Assembly (NCBI GenBank): GCA_032768795.1
Contig: CP136495.1
Coordinates: 64,501-128,500, forward strand
Direction of reading: 5' to 3'
Origin: Tremella fuciformis
Lineage: Eukaryota > Basidiomycota > Tremellomycetes > Tremellales > Tremellaceae
Length of the DNA stretch: 64,000 bases
This document shows positions 43,543 to 56,870 of the stretch, in pieces; within the stretch, counting starts at the first letter, position 1; every line of letters starts with the position of its first letter. The translations under genes and the position numbers were made by a program. Under the pieces are notes generated by a model, which saw only the letters and a program-made list of their open reading frames with translations, made no database searches and had not been told where the DNA came from.

Positions 43543-46110
43543 CTAGGAATGACCACTTGTGATCCAGTCAAGGTTGGTCAAGAACGGTACTGCCTTCTCC
43601 AACAATCCAGCCTGGCTATCTTCCGCATCCCTGCCCAGTACCCAGTTCAAGAGCTCGTCCGAACCTGTCATCAGTGGAGTCTCCGCTGACTTGTGGAAGA
43701 CAATCACTAGGGATTGCGTCCTGTCCATCGAGCGGCTCGTCGCGTGTCCGATCCGGATGTGACAAGACAGTACTGATGCGCTCCGTGATATCGGCCAGAT
43801 CCACATCGTGTGAGCCGTGCATGTGCTGATCGAGAGCATGCGTGATGCGCGTGACGCAAGACCAATACTTGGCCTGCTTGGCGAGCCCCTGCCGGAGAGT
43901 CGCAATGCTCTCGCGCGTGATGTTGGTAAGCAGCAAGTTGTGCTCTGTGGAGCCGTGTGGATTCTGTGCTCGTTCCAGCTCTAATATCAGATCGGTCGCC
44001 TTGACTGTGGATCTCACCATTGATGTACAAGCAGGCGGCAACGTAGAAGGGCTGGTTTACAAATGGGACAGCCAGATAGGCAAAGGGTTGGATGATGTCG
44101 CTTAGCACCAGGATGTCCCCGATGGTGCGAGCCGAGTGTAGCACCGCTGAGGGCTCGGCACGGGACACGTTGGCAGTCTTTGATGTGAGTACGGGTAGAC
44201 CAATTGAGCGTACTAGCCGATCGACTCACGAGAATGGTGTGCATCCACAGATGCAGCACGATGAATATTTGTCCCTGATTGGCTCTGCAGTGCAGCTCCA
44301 GACTGTAGTCAGTCTCGCAGCGCCTAGCTGCTTATAACGAGCGGCACTGACTTGCGGACACCCCATTGCAGCTCGACCGGCAGCTCATTGTAGTGTTTGA
44401 CGGCATCTGCTCGGGCTGCTTCCCGTATCGCGACGTCATCCCTCTCACGAGGCGCGTTCAAGAGGTTGATGATGGGGCCATAGTGGAGCATCTGCTGAGC
44501 GACATAGGGGAAGGCGGAGGGCGTGGCTGGGACAGTGATGGGATTTAAAGACCGGATGTCTTCCTCAGTCGGGAGTGACTGAGTTATTTCGTCCACCCGG
44601 AAGGTAGTCCGTCTCCCTTCGCCGAAGCATAAGACGAGATCTTGCCATAGGACAGACCAGAAGAGCAGGCGATTCAATACGCGATCCCTGGAAGAGATGT
44701 GGGACCCGGGCTCGGGTTCCTGCGTTTTCAGTATGATTTCTAGTGGCTGAATGGACTGACCAGATGCAGTCCAAGGTCCATCGACATCCTGACAGCAATA
44801 CCAACCAGAATCCAGACTTCAGACTCGGAATCTGATGTGAGCCCGCGGTACTGCGAAGCCTACTCACCATTGCCCGCAGAGGCGAGAGCGAGCAAAATCA
44901 ACGCCAATACTGTCTCGCGTGACGGAATGCCGAGCATCATCCCCAGCATCGACTTGGCTTGGTCGCTAAAGACATTGCCATACTGGTGAGGCTGCAGATG
45001 GGCTTGCGCGATGACCGGATGGGTCGAGAACCTGAAGTCAATTGCGGCGCCGAAGAATTGGGCGATGCTGACCTAGCTGCGACAGAAGCAATGGCGTTGA
45101 GGAGAAACACCGATCCCGTGCCCTTCTCCACCATCTCTTCCATAACCGACCGCTCGACGAACGGGTACTGGGAACCGAAGTGCAGCAAGAAGATGTCTAG
45201 AAGATGCTTCATGATCGCCGAGTTCGGACATCCTTGATCATCCAGCACCTTGACGCCGCCCCCAGGAGACGTGATACCCAGTCTGGAATCCGATGACAGA
45301 CTCCGCCACCGCTGTTCCGGAACGTCCACTTTGACTCGAAGTGTGGTGCGCTTGAGTCCGGGGGCGATGGCCGTCTGGCCATGAGGGCGCCACCAGGTTA
45401 TCTTGACGATCCTGGCGGCGGAACCGGCGGGTCTGTCGGTAGGGGACGTGTCGGATGGGGTTGAGTCGTCCCCCACGCTGCCCTCTTGTATGGTGGGTAG
45501 CCTCGATGCGGCGGCCCAGGCGAGTGATGGATCAGGAAAGGGAAGCTGCTGCGTTGGAGAGGTGTCGAACCACATCAAGGGCGGCTGGGAGGGCGTAGGG
45601 ACAGGCAGAGGAGGATAGAGGGTTACAGGAAGGTTGGGGTCTGCAATAAACACAGCTCTACTCCGCCGAGTGTTCAAGCTCACCTGCGGCCTGCACGTGA
45701 GGCTCTGCGAAAAGTAGGGCACTGCTAGTTGAGACTCGAGGAGTGGACCTCCTTCGCGCCGATGCCCTGCTTGAGCGGCCATCTTTTAGGGGCCATTCAC
45801 AACGCGTCTCGTTCTCCACGCAGCTGGGACATGGGCCAGGCGGTACCGACGCGCACTTTGATCTACGAGCACGGCACTAGTTGTCAGCCATAGCATGTCA
45901 GAGGACAGAGATTCGGCCCACGGGCAGGCAAGCTCTGGATGATCTGAACGCCTTTCGCTTGGGACGAGGGTCCATAGTGCCGAGAGACATGTCGAACGAG
46001 CCCCCAGGGGCGACCCAGCGAAAATCATCCAGGTCGAACGGGGCCGAGATGATGTCCGGGATTGTTGACGGCCCGGCGATGGCATTGGGGTGCCCTTGGG
46101 GGTTATACAT
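43543..46110 (-). CDS. Zn2Cys6 transcription factor (fourth)
   Basis: ATG at 46110 begins MYNPQGHPNAIAG. An intron falls between the first two Cys of the zinc cluster: SSRACLP joins CRARRSKC, then ASVPPGPCPSCVENETRC. The pattern is C-x2-C-x6-C-x8-C-x2-C-x6-C. The regulator domain continues through exons 44937-45782 (LLDIFLLHFGSQYPFVERSVMEEM in two parts) and 44324-44677 to the C-terminus. The final intron (43680-43725 region) restores DAIPSSDELLNWVLGRD and the end LTNLDWITSGHS at 43543. Length is about 700 residues. A decayed copy of its 3 prime end lies at 42230-42416. Targets are unknown; the adjacent alpha-mannosidase is a candidate. Confidence 0.82.
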
Positions 46111-46418
46111 GTTGTAGAGATGACCAGAGAGACCAGCTCGGCTGCACTGGTCGTCAAGGTGGCGAGGAGACGAAAGACAACAATCAAGACTCGGGATATG
46201 AACCGGTCGTTGGCCGCTCTCTCGCCTTTTCTCCGTCGAGATGCCGTGCCCCGACGCGCCCCCGCTCCGCGCTGCCTGGGCCCCGGCAGGTTACGGTCTC
46301 TGGTAGATATTCCCAATGACTCCCAGAAAGTGATTCGTAAAGCATGCACATCCGTTCCAGAATGCGTTGGAGCTCGAAAATGCATCGTGTTTGCTTGAGT
46401 CTATGTATATACGCCGCC
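46111..46418. other. Short intergenic region upstream of the fourth regulator
   Basis: These 308 bp hold the promoter of the regulator and the 3 prime end region of the alpha-mannosidase. I see no distinct motif beyond GTATATAC near 46405. Confidence 0.4.
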
Positions 46419-49400
46419 TCAGCCCATCGTCAACTTGACCGTCTGGATTTGGAAGGCCGTAAAGGCCAGTTTCAGCACGGACCCTTGGGCCGTGCGCTCC
46501 AAAGGGACCTCCTTGAGCTCATCCTCTACAATGTTGACAATATGAGCAGCGGCAAACTCGAGACCGTGACCGAACATCAGCAAATCGCCGCATGAAGCAC
46601 ATTTCGATGACTCACATGTTCAGGTTGACGGTCGCCGCACCGCCCTTGTGCTCGAACAGACGCAAGATGACAGTCTTGCCCCCGGTCGCCCTGTGTGACA
46701 ATGCATCAAAGTCCGCCTCGCCGCGCTTGATGGTCTCCAACAAGACATTGGTCGCGCCAGTCAAGCTGAAAGGAGTCTTCTTGAGAAGAGGAGAAGGGGT
46801 GCCATACCGGACTGTCTTATCAGCATGCTTGTTCTGACGTTAGATGCGCTGACTCACGCATGAGGGGGTTGTTGAACGCATGCGCTACCTCTGGCACGTC
46901 AGACTCGCCGAACGTTCCAACATGAGGGTAGACGGCGAAGCTGAAGTTCTGCTTCCCTCGGTCACAGGTCGCATGGGGCGCAGTGGGCGATCTCAGCAGG
47001 GACAGGCGCATGACGTTGCCCTGCACCGCGTAGCCGTACTTGGCCTCGGTGACAAGCGCGACACCATAGCCATACTCCGACACTACAGCAGTAAGCATCT
47101 AGCTGATGAAGGGGAAGAGGCAGGCTTACAATCGGCAAACTTGTGCCCGCACACCTCAAACTTGGCGCTGTCCCACGTCGTATTCCTGTGCGTGGGGCGG
47201 CGTACCACGCCAAAGGCCGCATCGTACGTCGCTTCAGGTGCCCACACTGTAGTGGGCAGCTCGAATTTGAAGAACTTGTGGTCTTCGTGCCAGTCAACGT
47301 CGAGATCGAAACGCACAAGACCACGAGAGTCGGGTCTGGGCGAGGCACCTATTCCGTCCAGGGTGATGTTGACCGTGGCGGTGCTGGCGCCGAAAGCCAT
47401 CCGACATGCGACGGTCACCCGCAATGGGCTTTCGTGCACCACTTTGTACGAGTCGAAGAAAAGCGGCTTCCCCTTTTCCAGATGGTAGTACTCTACGTCC
47501 CACGCACTGAAATCAGCTACGGACAACGTAAACCTGGTAGAAGATGCTCACTCCCACTCGTCTGGGTGATCTTCGTACAGGTTGAAGCCGCCGTTCCTGC
47601 CGGAAGGTATGAGCGAGCGGCCAAGTTGCACGTCGACCAACTCGGCGATGCGACCTTCACGGACTGTAAGGGAGATTGTGGCATTGGACAGGGTGAACCC
47701 ATCCTTGGACAGTTGCACCTGCACAGGCGAGGAAGGAAGAGCATTGGTGAGGGCGACAGAGTCGCCGGCGGAATGGGCAATCACAAGTCCTTCTCCCTGC
47801 TTCGGGCTGGGAACGATCTCCTGCCGAGAGATAGCATGAACGGGGTTGATGACCACCACCTCGCCGCTATCGGCGGATGCTGAACACCCAAGGGCCGCAA
47901 GCGCTTCCTCGACCAAGCGCTTTCCAGTGGCCTGGATACCAGCAAACTTCTCGTCCGAGTCTTTGACGCAGATGTCGATCACGCTGCCCGGCAGGGTGTC
48001 GTGGAACTGGTTGCGACACAGATCCTCCCAGAGGCTCTCTATAGTCTCGGCAGGATACTTGTAGTCCGTCGAGATGGAGGCGAGTGTTGCAAAGTATTCG
48101 ACGTCGCGCAGTAGATTCTCACCCTTGCGGTTCCCACGCTTAGTCGAGGTCTGGGACGTGTATGTCTGCCATCAGCATCCATGGTACGCGGCGTTGCTGC
48201 AACTTACGCCGCGGTGATATTCGAGATACAGCTCGCCATTCCAGTCCGGGAGCTCTTGCCCATTGTTGGTCTCTTCCCTGACGTGGTCGAAGAACCCAGA
48301 CATCGTCCCACCCATCCGGATCTTGGGCAGCTCTGCGCCTGACGCATCACTCGTCTCGCCCACCGCACGTGCGCGACGAAGCTTCTCGAGCATGGGTGGA
48401 GTAGGGCCGCCGCCGCCGTCGCCGTTGCCGAACAAGAGCATGCTCTCTTTGGCGGCGTCTAGGTTGCGGTGATTCGTGTAGCATTTCCTGATATCGTCTA
48501 TGCCGCACTGCGAGTTGTAGTTGACAGCGGGTGTCATATGGGTGAGGACCTCGGAACCGTCGAGGCCGACCCAATTGAAAGTCGTCAGGGGAAAGGTGTT
48601 CCTTCAAGGTTAGATTGGACTCCCGGATGGATGTTTAGACTAACGTTGCGTTCCATGACAGCTTTTGGGTGAAGAAGCTGGTACATCCAGCGAGTCGGGC
48701 GAGTTGGGGTAGCTGGGCAACGTATCCGACTGAAGTCAGCGAGGCCTTCTCGCTGGATGTCAAGACTGACAAGTGTCCGGCAGCACAAGCACATCGCATG
48801 GCTTGCCAAATCGAGACTTGAAGAATTTCTGGCCGAGCAAGAATTGACGGCAGAGTGACTCGCCCGAGGGCATGTTGGTGTCGCACTCGAGCCAAGTGCC
48901 ACCAGCGTATTCTGACATGAGATCGCTCGCCAGATGGAGATCAAGACTCACCGAACTGGCCGGCTTTCACTTTCTCTTGGAGACGTTTGAAGACACGCGG
49001 ATAGAGCTGCTCGAGCCACTTGTACTGCTGTGCAGATGTGGCCACGAATCTGTGCTCAGGGTACCGGTCCATGAGGTCGATCTGCGTTGACCAAGAGCGC
49101 GCCACTTTCTGTTGGGTAACGCTCCACGGCCACAGCCAGGCGGTGTCAATATGACAATGACCCAATGCGAAGACCTGGCCATCCGAGTCCGCGCCTTTGG
49201 CATCGCGACTCTTCAAAAGGGCATTGCTATAGTCGTGGCCGAGGCATTGTTCAGCGATCTTTCGGCATGCGGGAATGGAGGCCACAGTCCCGTCAAAGGC
49301 GTTCATCACTTCGTTGGCGACCTTTCTTGCTTTGTTACCGAGTGGCGATTGCTCGGGGAGGGTGTCGGACAGCTGGCGAAGGCAATCAAAATCGTACTTC

Positions 49401-50328
49401 AGCGCCCTGGAGTCAGTCAGAGTAGTCTGCGAGCTGTGCAACGCGTACCAAGCGTCCAGATTGGGCACAACAATTTCCGCCAATGCAAGCTAGACTTGTC
49501 AGCGGCATTTTACCAACTAGTCTCGCGCCCACCTCGTAGTACTTGTTGGCGTCGACCATGCCTCGCATAGGGTCGTGACCACAGCCAAACATGTGGTTGG
49601 CTGAGCACTCGAGATATCGCACGCAGCAGCCAGCCTTGACTTCAGCTCGTGGGATGATATATTCCCATCTGGCATCCTGCTTCTTATCCCCGGTAAGACC
49701 TGAGTATGAGCTGTGTGGTCTGAGCGGCCTCAGTGCTGACCTTGCAGGGCCAGGCCTGACTCGTCGAACACCAGAGACTCTCCGTTCATGTCCCACAAGA
49801 CTATGCTCAGCACCGACAGAGATCACCTGGCTAACACGTACGTTGTACCTGCTCGTATTTTGACCATTCGGCCGGGATGGTGAGAGTCACCTTGACCCAG
49901 TGATTGGTCCCCGCTCATCAGCGTCATATTGCACTGTCTGTTGACGGTCGACACTCACAGCTCGGTCCAAATTGGAAGCCCAAATCAATAGGCTTACCCT
50001 CGCCAGCATCGAGGTGCTTCTTCGCTTCTTCGAAGGGCGGCTTCGACTGGCCTGGCGCAGACCAGCACTCCAACTGCACATGTTCTGCAGCTCCACTGCG
50101 GTGGTGATACAACACGCTCGATAGGTTCTGTTCCTTGTACCGCCCATCCTGGAAGTTGCGAAACCGTTGCTGTGGATCAGGACAAATGCATTGCGGCAGC
50201 GTCAAGGGGACGTACGCGCAACAGCTTAGGCTCGGGCAGCGGTCCTGCACGTCAACAGGACGGATAAGCGTCTGACTATACGCACTCGCTGCAAAGTTGT
50301 GCTGTGGATAGTCCTCGAATGAGCCCAT
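46419..50328 (-). CDS. GH38 alpha-mannosidase (Ams1-like)
   Basis: This is a large multi-exon glycosidase, about 1,080 residues, hydrolysing terminal alpha-mannose. The N-terminal region ([41 protein letters not shown]) matches fungal Ams1-type enzymes, and no signal peptide is visible, in line with cytosol-to-vacuole delivery. The active-site zinc motif [13 protein letters not shown] lies near 49140. Downstream are [27 protein letters not shown] (two blocks) and the C-terminal beta domain, ending [11 protein letters not shown] with stop at 46419. ATG at 50328 was preferred; an in-frame ATG at 50433 would add 35 residues. It may recycle mannose from free glycans. It is upstream of a sulfatase gene on the same strand. 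Confidence 0.88.
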
Positions 50329-50769
50329 TCTGACTGAAGAGCCGTGAGCTGCCCGTCCGTCACTGTCAAAGCGAACCTCGACGTCATCATGCTTCTTTGT
50401 ACATATACCACCTAGTGGCCTCGTGGACCCCACAACATGACAGACAACTGTGCAAATCTCGGACCGACCTCGCCGTAGACTCAGGGATTATCGATATCAG
50501 GCAGTTCGGAAGATGCTGCAAGTGCAGGCTAAATGGTTGATCGTGGCTCGGGCTACCCAGGCTGCTCCTTCTGGCTGTTCCACTTGCGGGGTTACAAGGC
50601 GAGCCTTTCGACAGTAGCCATGGCAGAGACAAGCTGTGCTGATCTCCATCGTGAAACACATGGAAGCAGCCCACCAATTTCAGAAGTAATCCTTGGGCTT
50701 TTCTGCGCCCACATGCAACCGAATTTAGCCTGATAAATGAAGACAGTCATTTCATGCATGTTCTTCTGC
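50329..50769. other. Intergenic region upstream of the alpha-mannosidase
   Basis: This 441 bp gap contains the alpha-mannosidase promoter and the 3 prime flank of the sulfatase. No repeats or genes stand out. Confidence 0.4.
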
Positions 50770-52762
<1,993 letters not shown>

Positions 52763-53234
52763 GTCGCAACGCCCTGTTGGTGACTTGCACTCCCATCCTT
52801 CGTGAATCTCCTTCTTGATCTACTCGCATAGTTGACGTGACGAGACCAATACCCAGTAGTCAGGACCCCAGACGGGGACGGCGTTGACCCCGAACAGGCT
52901 GTTCGGAAGTAACGGCCTATTGGCAATCTCATCGCTGGAAGCCAGGGTAAGCTTAAAAAGCGGCAAGGGAAGGCTGAGGTGTCATTCCTGTAAGTGCGCC
53001 AAGACGCTGCGACCCGGACTGCCTGCTGCCAGCATGCCACTAGCCTCTACGGATGACCGGGTCTTCGAGCGTCCTCCGCATCGTCTCGGAGCCCCCTCGG
53101 TCGGCCCCGCAGATCGTGCTGAGGGCTCTCTTTGACAACATATCACGCCTTGCATCTATGAAGACGAGGATATAATGAGCTGACAAGAGCCTGGTCGTCC
53201 CCCGACATCATCGACTCAGATTCAGTCGTCTACC
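52763..53234. promoter_or_regulatory. Divergent promoter, sulfatase / Atg22-like transporter
   Basis: A 472 bp gap between divergent genes. A TATA-like box (TATAAT, 53171-53176) lies about 60 bp upstream of the transporter start. No other gene is visible. Confidence 0.5.
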
Positions 53235-55285
53235 ATGTCGAACAATCAGCAAGCCGAGACGCTGCCGGATCCCACCTCGGGTGATGTTCCCTTGGACCTT
53301 TCGGCCGCCCCGCTCTCGCCACAGGATGTTGAGGACAAGGGCGTCGTGCACCACTTCGAAGCCGCAGAGGGGCATGGGATCTTGGAGACCCTCGAGACGG
53401 GCCAATCCACGGACTTTCACGACAAAGCGGCCCGTGCCGCCATCAAACAGCACCATATCATCCCAAAGACGGGTACCGAATCCGAGACCGGCAAATGGGA
53501 GAAGATATTCTTCATGATCTTCCGTTCGTACCAGTTCGCAATAGGGGCTGAGCGATGCTGAACGCCAGGTATGTCGGTCGGCGGGGCAGCCATCCAGACC
53601 TACGGAGCCTCGCGCAACCAGCAGTTCCTCAATGCTCACTTTACTTCTGGACACCTGACCTTTGCGGGCCGGACTTTGACTGGTAAGGACACCCATTTGA
53701 TGGGAATGACTCTTTGCTGATGTCATCAGTCAATGCTTACCTGTTGGACTTGAACGGAATCCTCTTCGCTTGCCAGTTGGTCTGTCTGCTCTTGATCGGC
53801 CCGTACGTCGACTACGGGAGCTGGAGACCATACCTCCTGATTTGTGAGGCTTCTCGCTCAACAGTGCATGAGAGAATGCTCATGACATACCAGTCTTCGA
53901 AGCTCTCGTCTACATCTGTTGCTTTGCTCTCGCTGCTCTGTCCGGGCCCGACCAGTGGAAGGCCGCCAACGCGCTGTGGTTCCTCGGGACCCTGTCTCTC
54001 AACCTCGCCAACACGTTCTACTACGCCACGTTTCCTTCCATCGTCAAGAACTTCTCGCACATCCGGGAGAGCGAGCGAGCCGTGGTCGAAGGGCGCAAAA
54101 CTCCCGAGGAGCACACGAAGCTCGACTCGCTCGAGCGAGCCAAGGTGCGTTAAACCTGAAGCATCAAGGTGACAGCTGACTACAAGTTCTACAACTACTG
54201 CATCGTGACGGCGTCATCTATCAACCTTGTTCTCCTGGCCATCGCCATCGGTATCGCGGCTGGTATCGGCATCAAGACCACTGCCCAGATCCAGACCGGC
54301 ATCCGGTACCTGATCGTCTACTTTGCCATCCTCGAGGTCTTCTTTGTCTCGCCCTACCTGTACCTGTTTGCCAAGAACAAACGCCCCGGTCAACAGCTGC
54401 CTGACCGGACGCCTTTCTACCTGGCCGGGCCCAAGTCAGTCTCGTAGCGGAGTCGCCAGTGCTTCAGCTGATGCTTTGCAGACAAGCCTGGCAGGCTTTG
54501 CGATACGCGTGGGATCTCAAGCAATTCCTCATCTACCTGTTCTCTTACTTCCTCATCCAGGAAGCCTTCGGTGCTGCGGGTAATATCGGCGGTATTCTTC
54601 AAAACGAGTGAGTCCCTCAGACCTGCGCTCCAAGGCTGACACTGATTGCAGGGTCATCCACTACAACACGATCGAGCTATCCGGTCTGACCGCCCTCGAC
54701 TTCTTCACCGGGGCGACTGGAACCCTCTTCGTCTCGGTCATCCAGCAGCGTTGGAAGCTCAACTCGAAGTACGTTCTACTCTACGGGGCCGCCATGACGC
54801 TTGTGAGCGAGCTGTGGGGTGGTATCGGAGCCTTCACCCACGTTATCGGCTACCACCATGGTATGCCCAGCCGTCAATCCAGCGTGCAGCTGCAGGACTA
54901 ACTCGCAGCGTGGGAGTTCTGGCTGCTCAACGCCTGGAACTTCCAGTCGGCCGCTTGGAACTCGTACTACGTCATCCTGCTCTCTGAACTGGTCCCTCAG
55001 CCGAAGATGTACATGTTCTTCTGTCTGCTGAACGTCATTGGCAAGACATCCGGTTTCACCGGTCCCTTCATCTCGTCGGCGATCATTACGGCCGCCAACG
55101 GCAACACCAACATGGCCTACTGGTTCCTCTTCGGCATGGGCTGCCTCGGCTTCATCGTTCTATGCTTTGTCGACGTCGAGAAGGCCAAGATCGACGTAGC
55201 AAGGTTCCTCGAGCGTGAGGCGCGCATGCTTTATTCGGAGCAGCAGCTTGTTGAGGGCAAGGTCATTGACCGGGAGGAGATGTAG
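53235..55285 (+). CDS. Atg22-like MFS transporter (vacuolar amino acid exporter family)
   Basis: This is a membrane protein of about 560-600 residues in seven or so exons. The polar N-terminal tail (MSNNQQAETLPDPTS...) is followed by SVGGAAIQTYGASRNQQF, NAYLLDLNGILFACQLVCLL and ANTFYYATFPSIVKN, then a charged loop (HIRESERAVVEGRKTPEEH). The second half shows LIVYFAILEVFFVSPYLYLF, FLIYLFSYFLIQEAFGAAGN, GLTALDFFTGATGTL and the long block near 55007-55170 ending FVDVEKAKIDVARFLERE. This order matches Atg22/UMF1-like permeases, which export amino acids from the vacuole in yeast. Divergent from the sulfatase. A sugar cargo is possible in this context but is speculation. Confidence 0.8.
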
Positions 55286-55545
55286 TGTAGGAGGCTTGGA
55301 GAGGTCCGTGCACCTGCCAAAGGGGTCTTGGGGGGTTTGTTCCAGTTCTACGAATCATAGCAGAGACACGATGCATCCTTACTTTCTCGCCGGGCTCCAA
55401 ACAACATCCATTACTCTGGAAGCGATCCATGACGCTGGAGACGAAATATACGGGCCCCTGCTCGTTCGGCGAACAGCCAAGGCCAGTTAGACGCCGGTCG
55501 CCCCAGACGAAACTCCCTGACGGATGATTCTCGGTCAGTTCTCGG

Positions 55546-55552
55546 TATAAAA
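55546..55552 (+). promoter_or_regulatory. TATA box of the aldose 1-epimerase gene
   Basis: TATAAAA lies 48 bp upstream of the ATG at 55600, the clearest core promoter motif in the window. Confidence 0.6.
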
Positions 55553-55599
55553 CAGGACGTTCACCTTTGCGTCCATGGATAGTTTCTCTCTCACTCACC

Positions 55600-56655
55600 A
55601 TGTCTTCCCAGGTAACCAAACCTTTTGGCACACTCCGTGGTCAAGATGTTGTCTCCATCACCATCTGCAGCCCCGACAACTCCACATCGGCAACGCTGAT
55701 CACTTTCGGTGCGGCGATCCACGACCTACGCGTCCCCGTCAAGGGCTCCGATGGGCCCCGGAGCGTCATCCTGGGTTTCGATCATCCGGAGGGTTACTTC
55801 GCCAATCCACACTGGCACCAAGGAGCCATAGCTGGTCGCGTCGCGAACCGTATCGCACACGGTCGATTCGAGCTGGATGGAGAAACGTACCAGATCATCG
55901 TCAACGAGCCCAGCGGGCATACGTGTCACGGTGGGAAATGCGGAGTGGGACACCGTGTATGGTCACTCGTCGAACAGGACCCTCAGTCCGTCACGTTCGA
56001 GTACGTCTCCCCAGATGGTGAACAGGGATTCCCGGGCACATTGACGAGTCGCGTCAAGTACACCATCCCGTCCCGCGGAGTCATCCGTCTCGAGTACACC
56101 GCTACGACCGACAAGCCCACCCCTGTCAACCTCACCAACCATGCCTTCTTCAACCTTGACGGGACCCGTGGTGAAAACCTCAGCACCACGCTTGGCCAGA
56201 CCCTCGTCATCCACGCCGACCACATCACCCCCGTCGACGAAGGCCTCATCCCCACGGGCGAGCTAGCCGAGGTCGCCGGTACCCCGTACGATTTTAGGAC
56301 CCCTCGTCGCATTCAGCTTGACGATGGCAAGGGGGAGAATTTCCGCTACGACACCAACTTTGTCCTTCGCGCCAATTCCTCCCCCGGTGTTCTTCATCCC
56401 GGCGCCGAGATGGTGTCCACGAGTGGGGATCTCAAGATGGAGTGTTGGACCGACCAGCCGGGGATTCAGCTCTTTGATGCGGCACCGATGAACATCCAGG
56501 AGACCGGTTTGGGTGGTTCGAAACTCACGTATCGTACAGGCGTCTGCTTGGAGACTCAGCTCTTCCCGGATTATCTGCACAGGCCCGAGTGGGCGCAGGG
56601 CATCATCAAGCCGGGAGAGATGTATCAGCACAAGACGGAGTATCGCTTCTTCTAG
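55600..56655 (+). CDS. Aldose 1-epimerase (galactose mutarotase family)
   Basis: This intronless gene encodes 351 residues. It interconverts alpha and beta anomers of aldoses in the cytosol. Motifs: ITFGAAIHDLRVP at the start, QGAIAGRVANRIAHGRF, the substrate-binding His in TCHGGKCG, the catalytic His in NLTNHAFFNLDG, and the catalytic Glu in GVCLETQLFPD followed by HRPEW. All sit at the expected order and spacing. The ATG at 55600 gives MSSQVTKPFG; upstream frame has no ATG. A TATAAAA box lies 48 bp before it. Next to a sugar transporter and a polyol-type dehydrogenase it fits a hexose or pentose uptake module. Confidence 0.92.
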   Translation: MSSQVTKPFGTLRGQDVVSITICSPDNSTSATLITFGAAIHDLRVPVKGSDGPRSVILGFDHPEGYFANPHWHQGAIAGRVANRIAHGRFELDGETYQIIVNEPSGHTCHGGKCGVGHRVWSLVEQDPQSVTFEYVSPDGEQGFPGTLTSRVKYTIPSRGVIRLEYTATTDKPTPVNLTNHAFFNLDGTRGENLSTTLGQTLVIHADHITPVDEGLIPTGELAEVAGTPYDFRTPRRIQLDDGKGENFRYDTNFVLRANSSPGVLHPGAEMVSTSGDLKMECWTDQPGIQLFDAAPMNIQETGLGGSKLTYRTGVCLETQLFPDYLHRPEWAQGIIKPGEMYQHKTEYRFF

Positions 56656-56870
56656 AACGATGAGCATATGCAGAACTGTCCGCTTCGACAATCAGAAGCT
56701 AGGGCTTTCCTGACGCAATCGCGTTCACATGCGGTTGACTCTCCAAAGACTTTGCATAGGGTACTATCGATATCTTCACGTTGACCTCTGTCATTCTCAC
56801 CAGTCACAGCGCCCCGATGATCTTCCCTTGTTGATCTTGAACTGCGCTCTCTGAGACATGAAACATGTTT

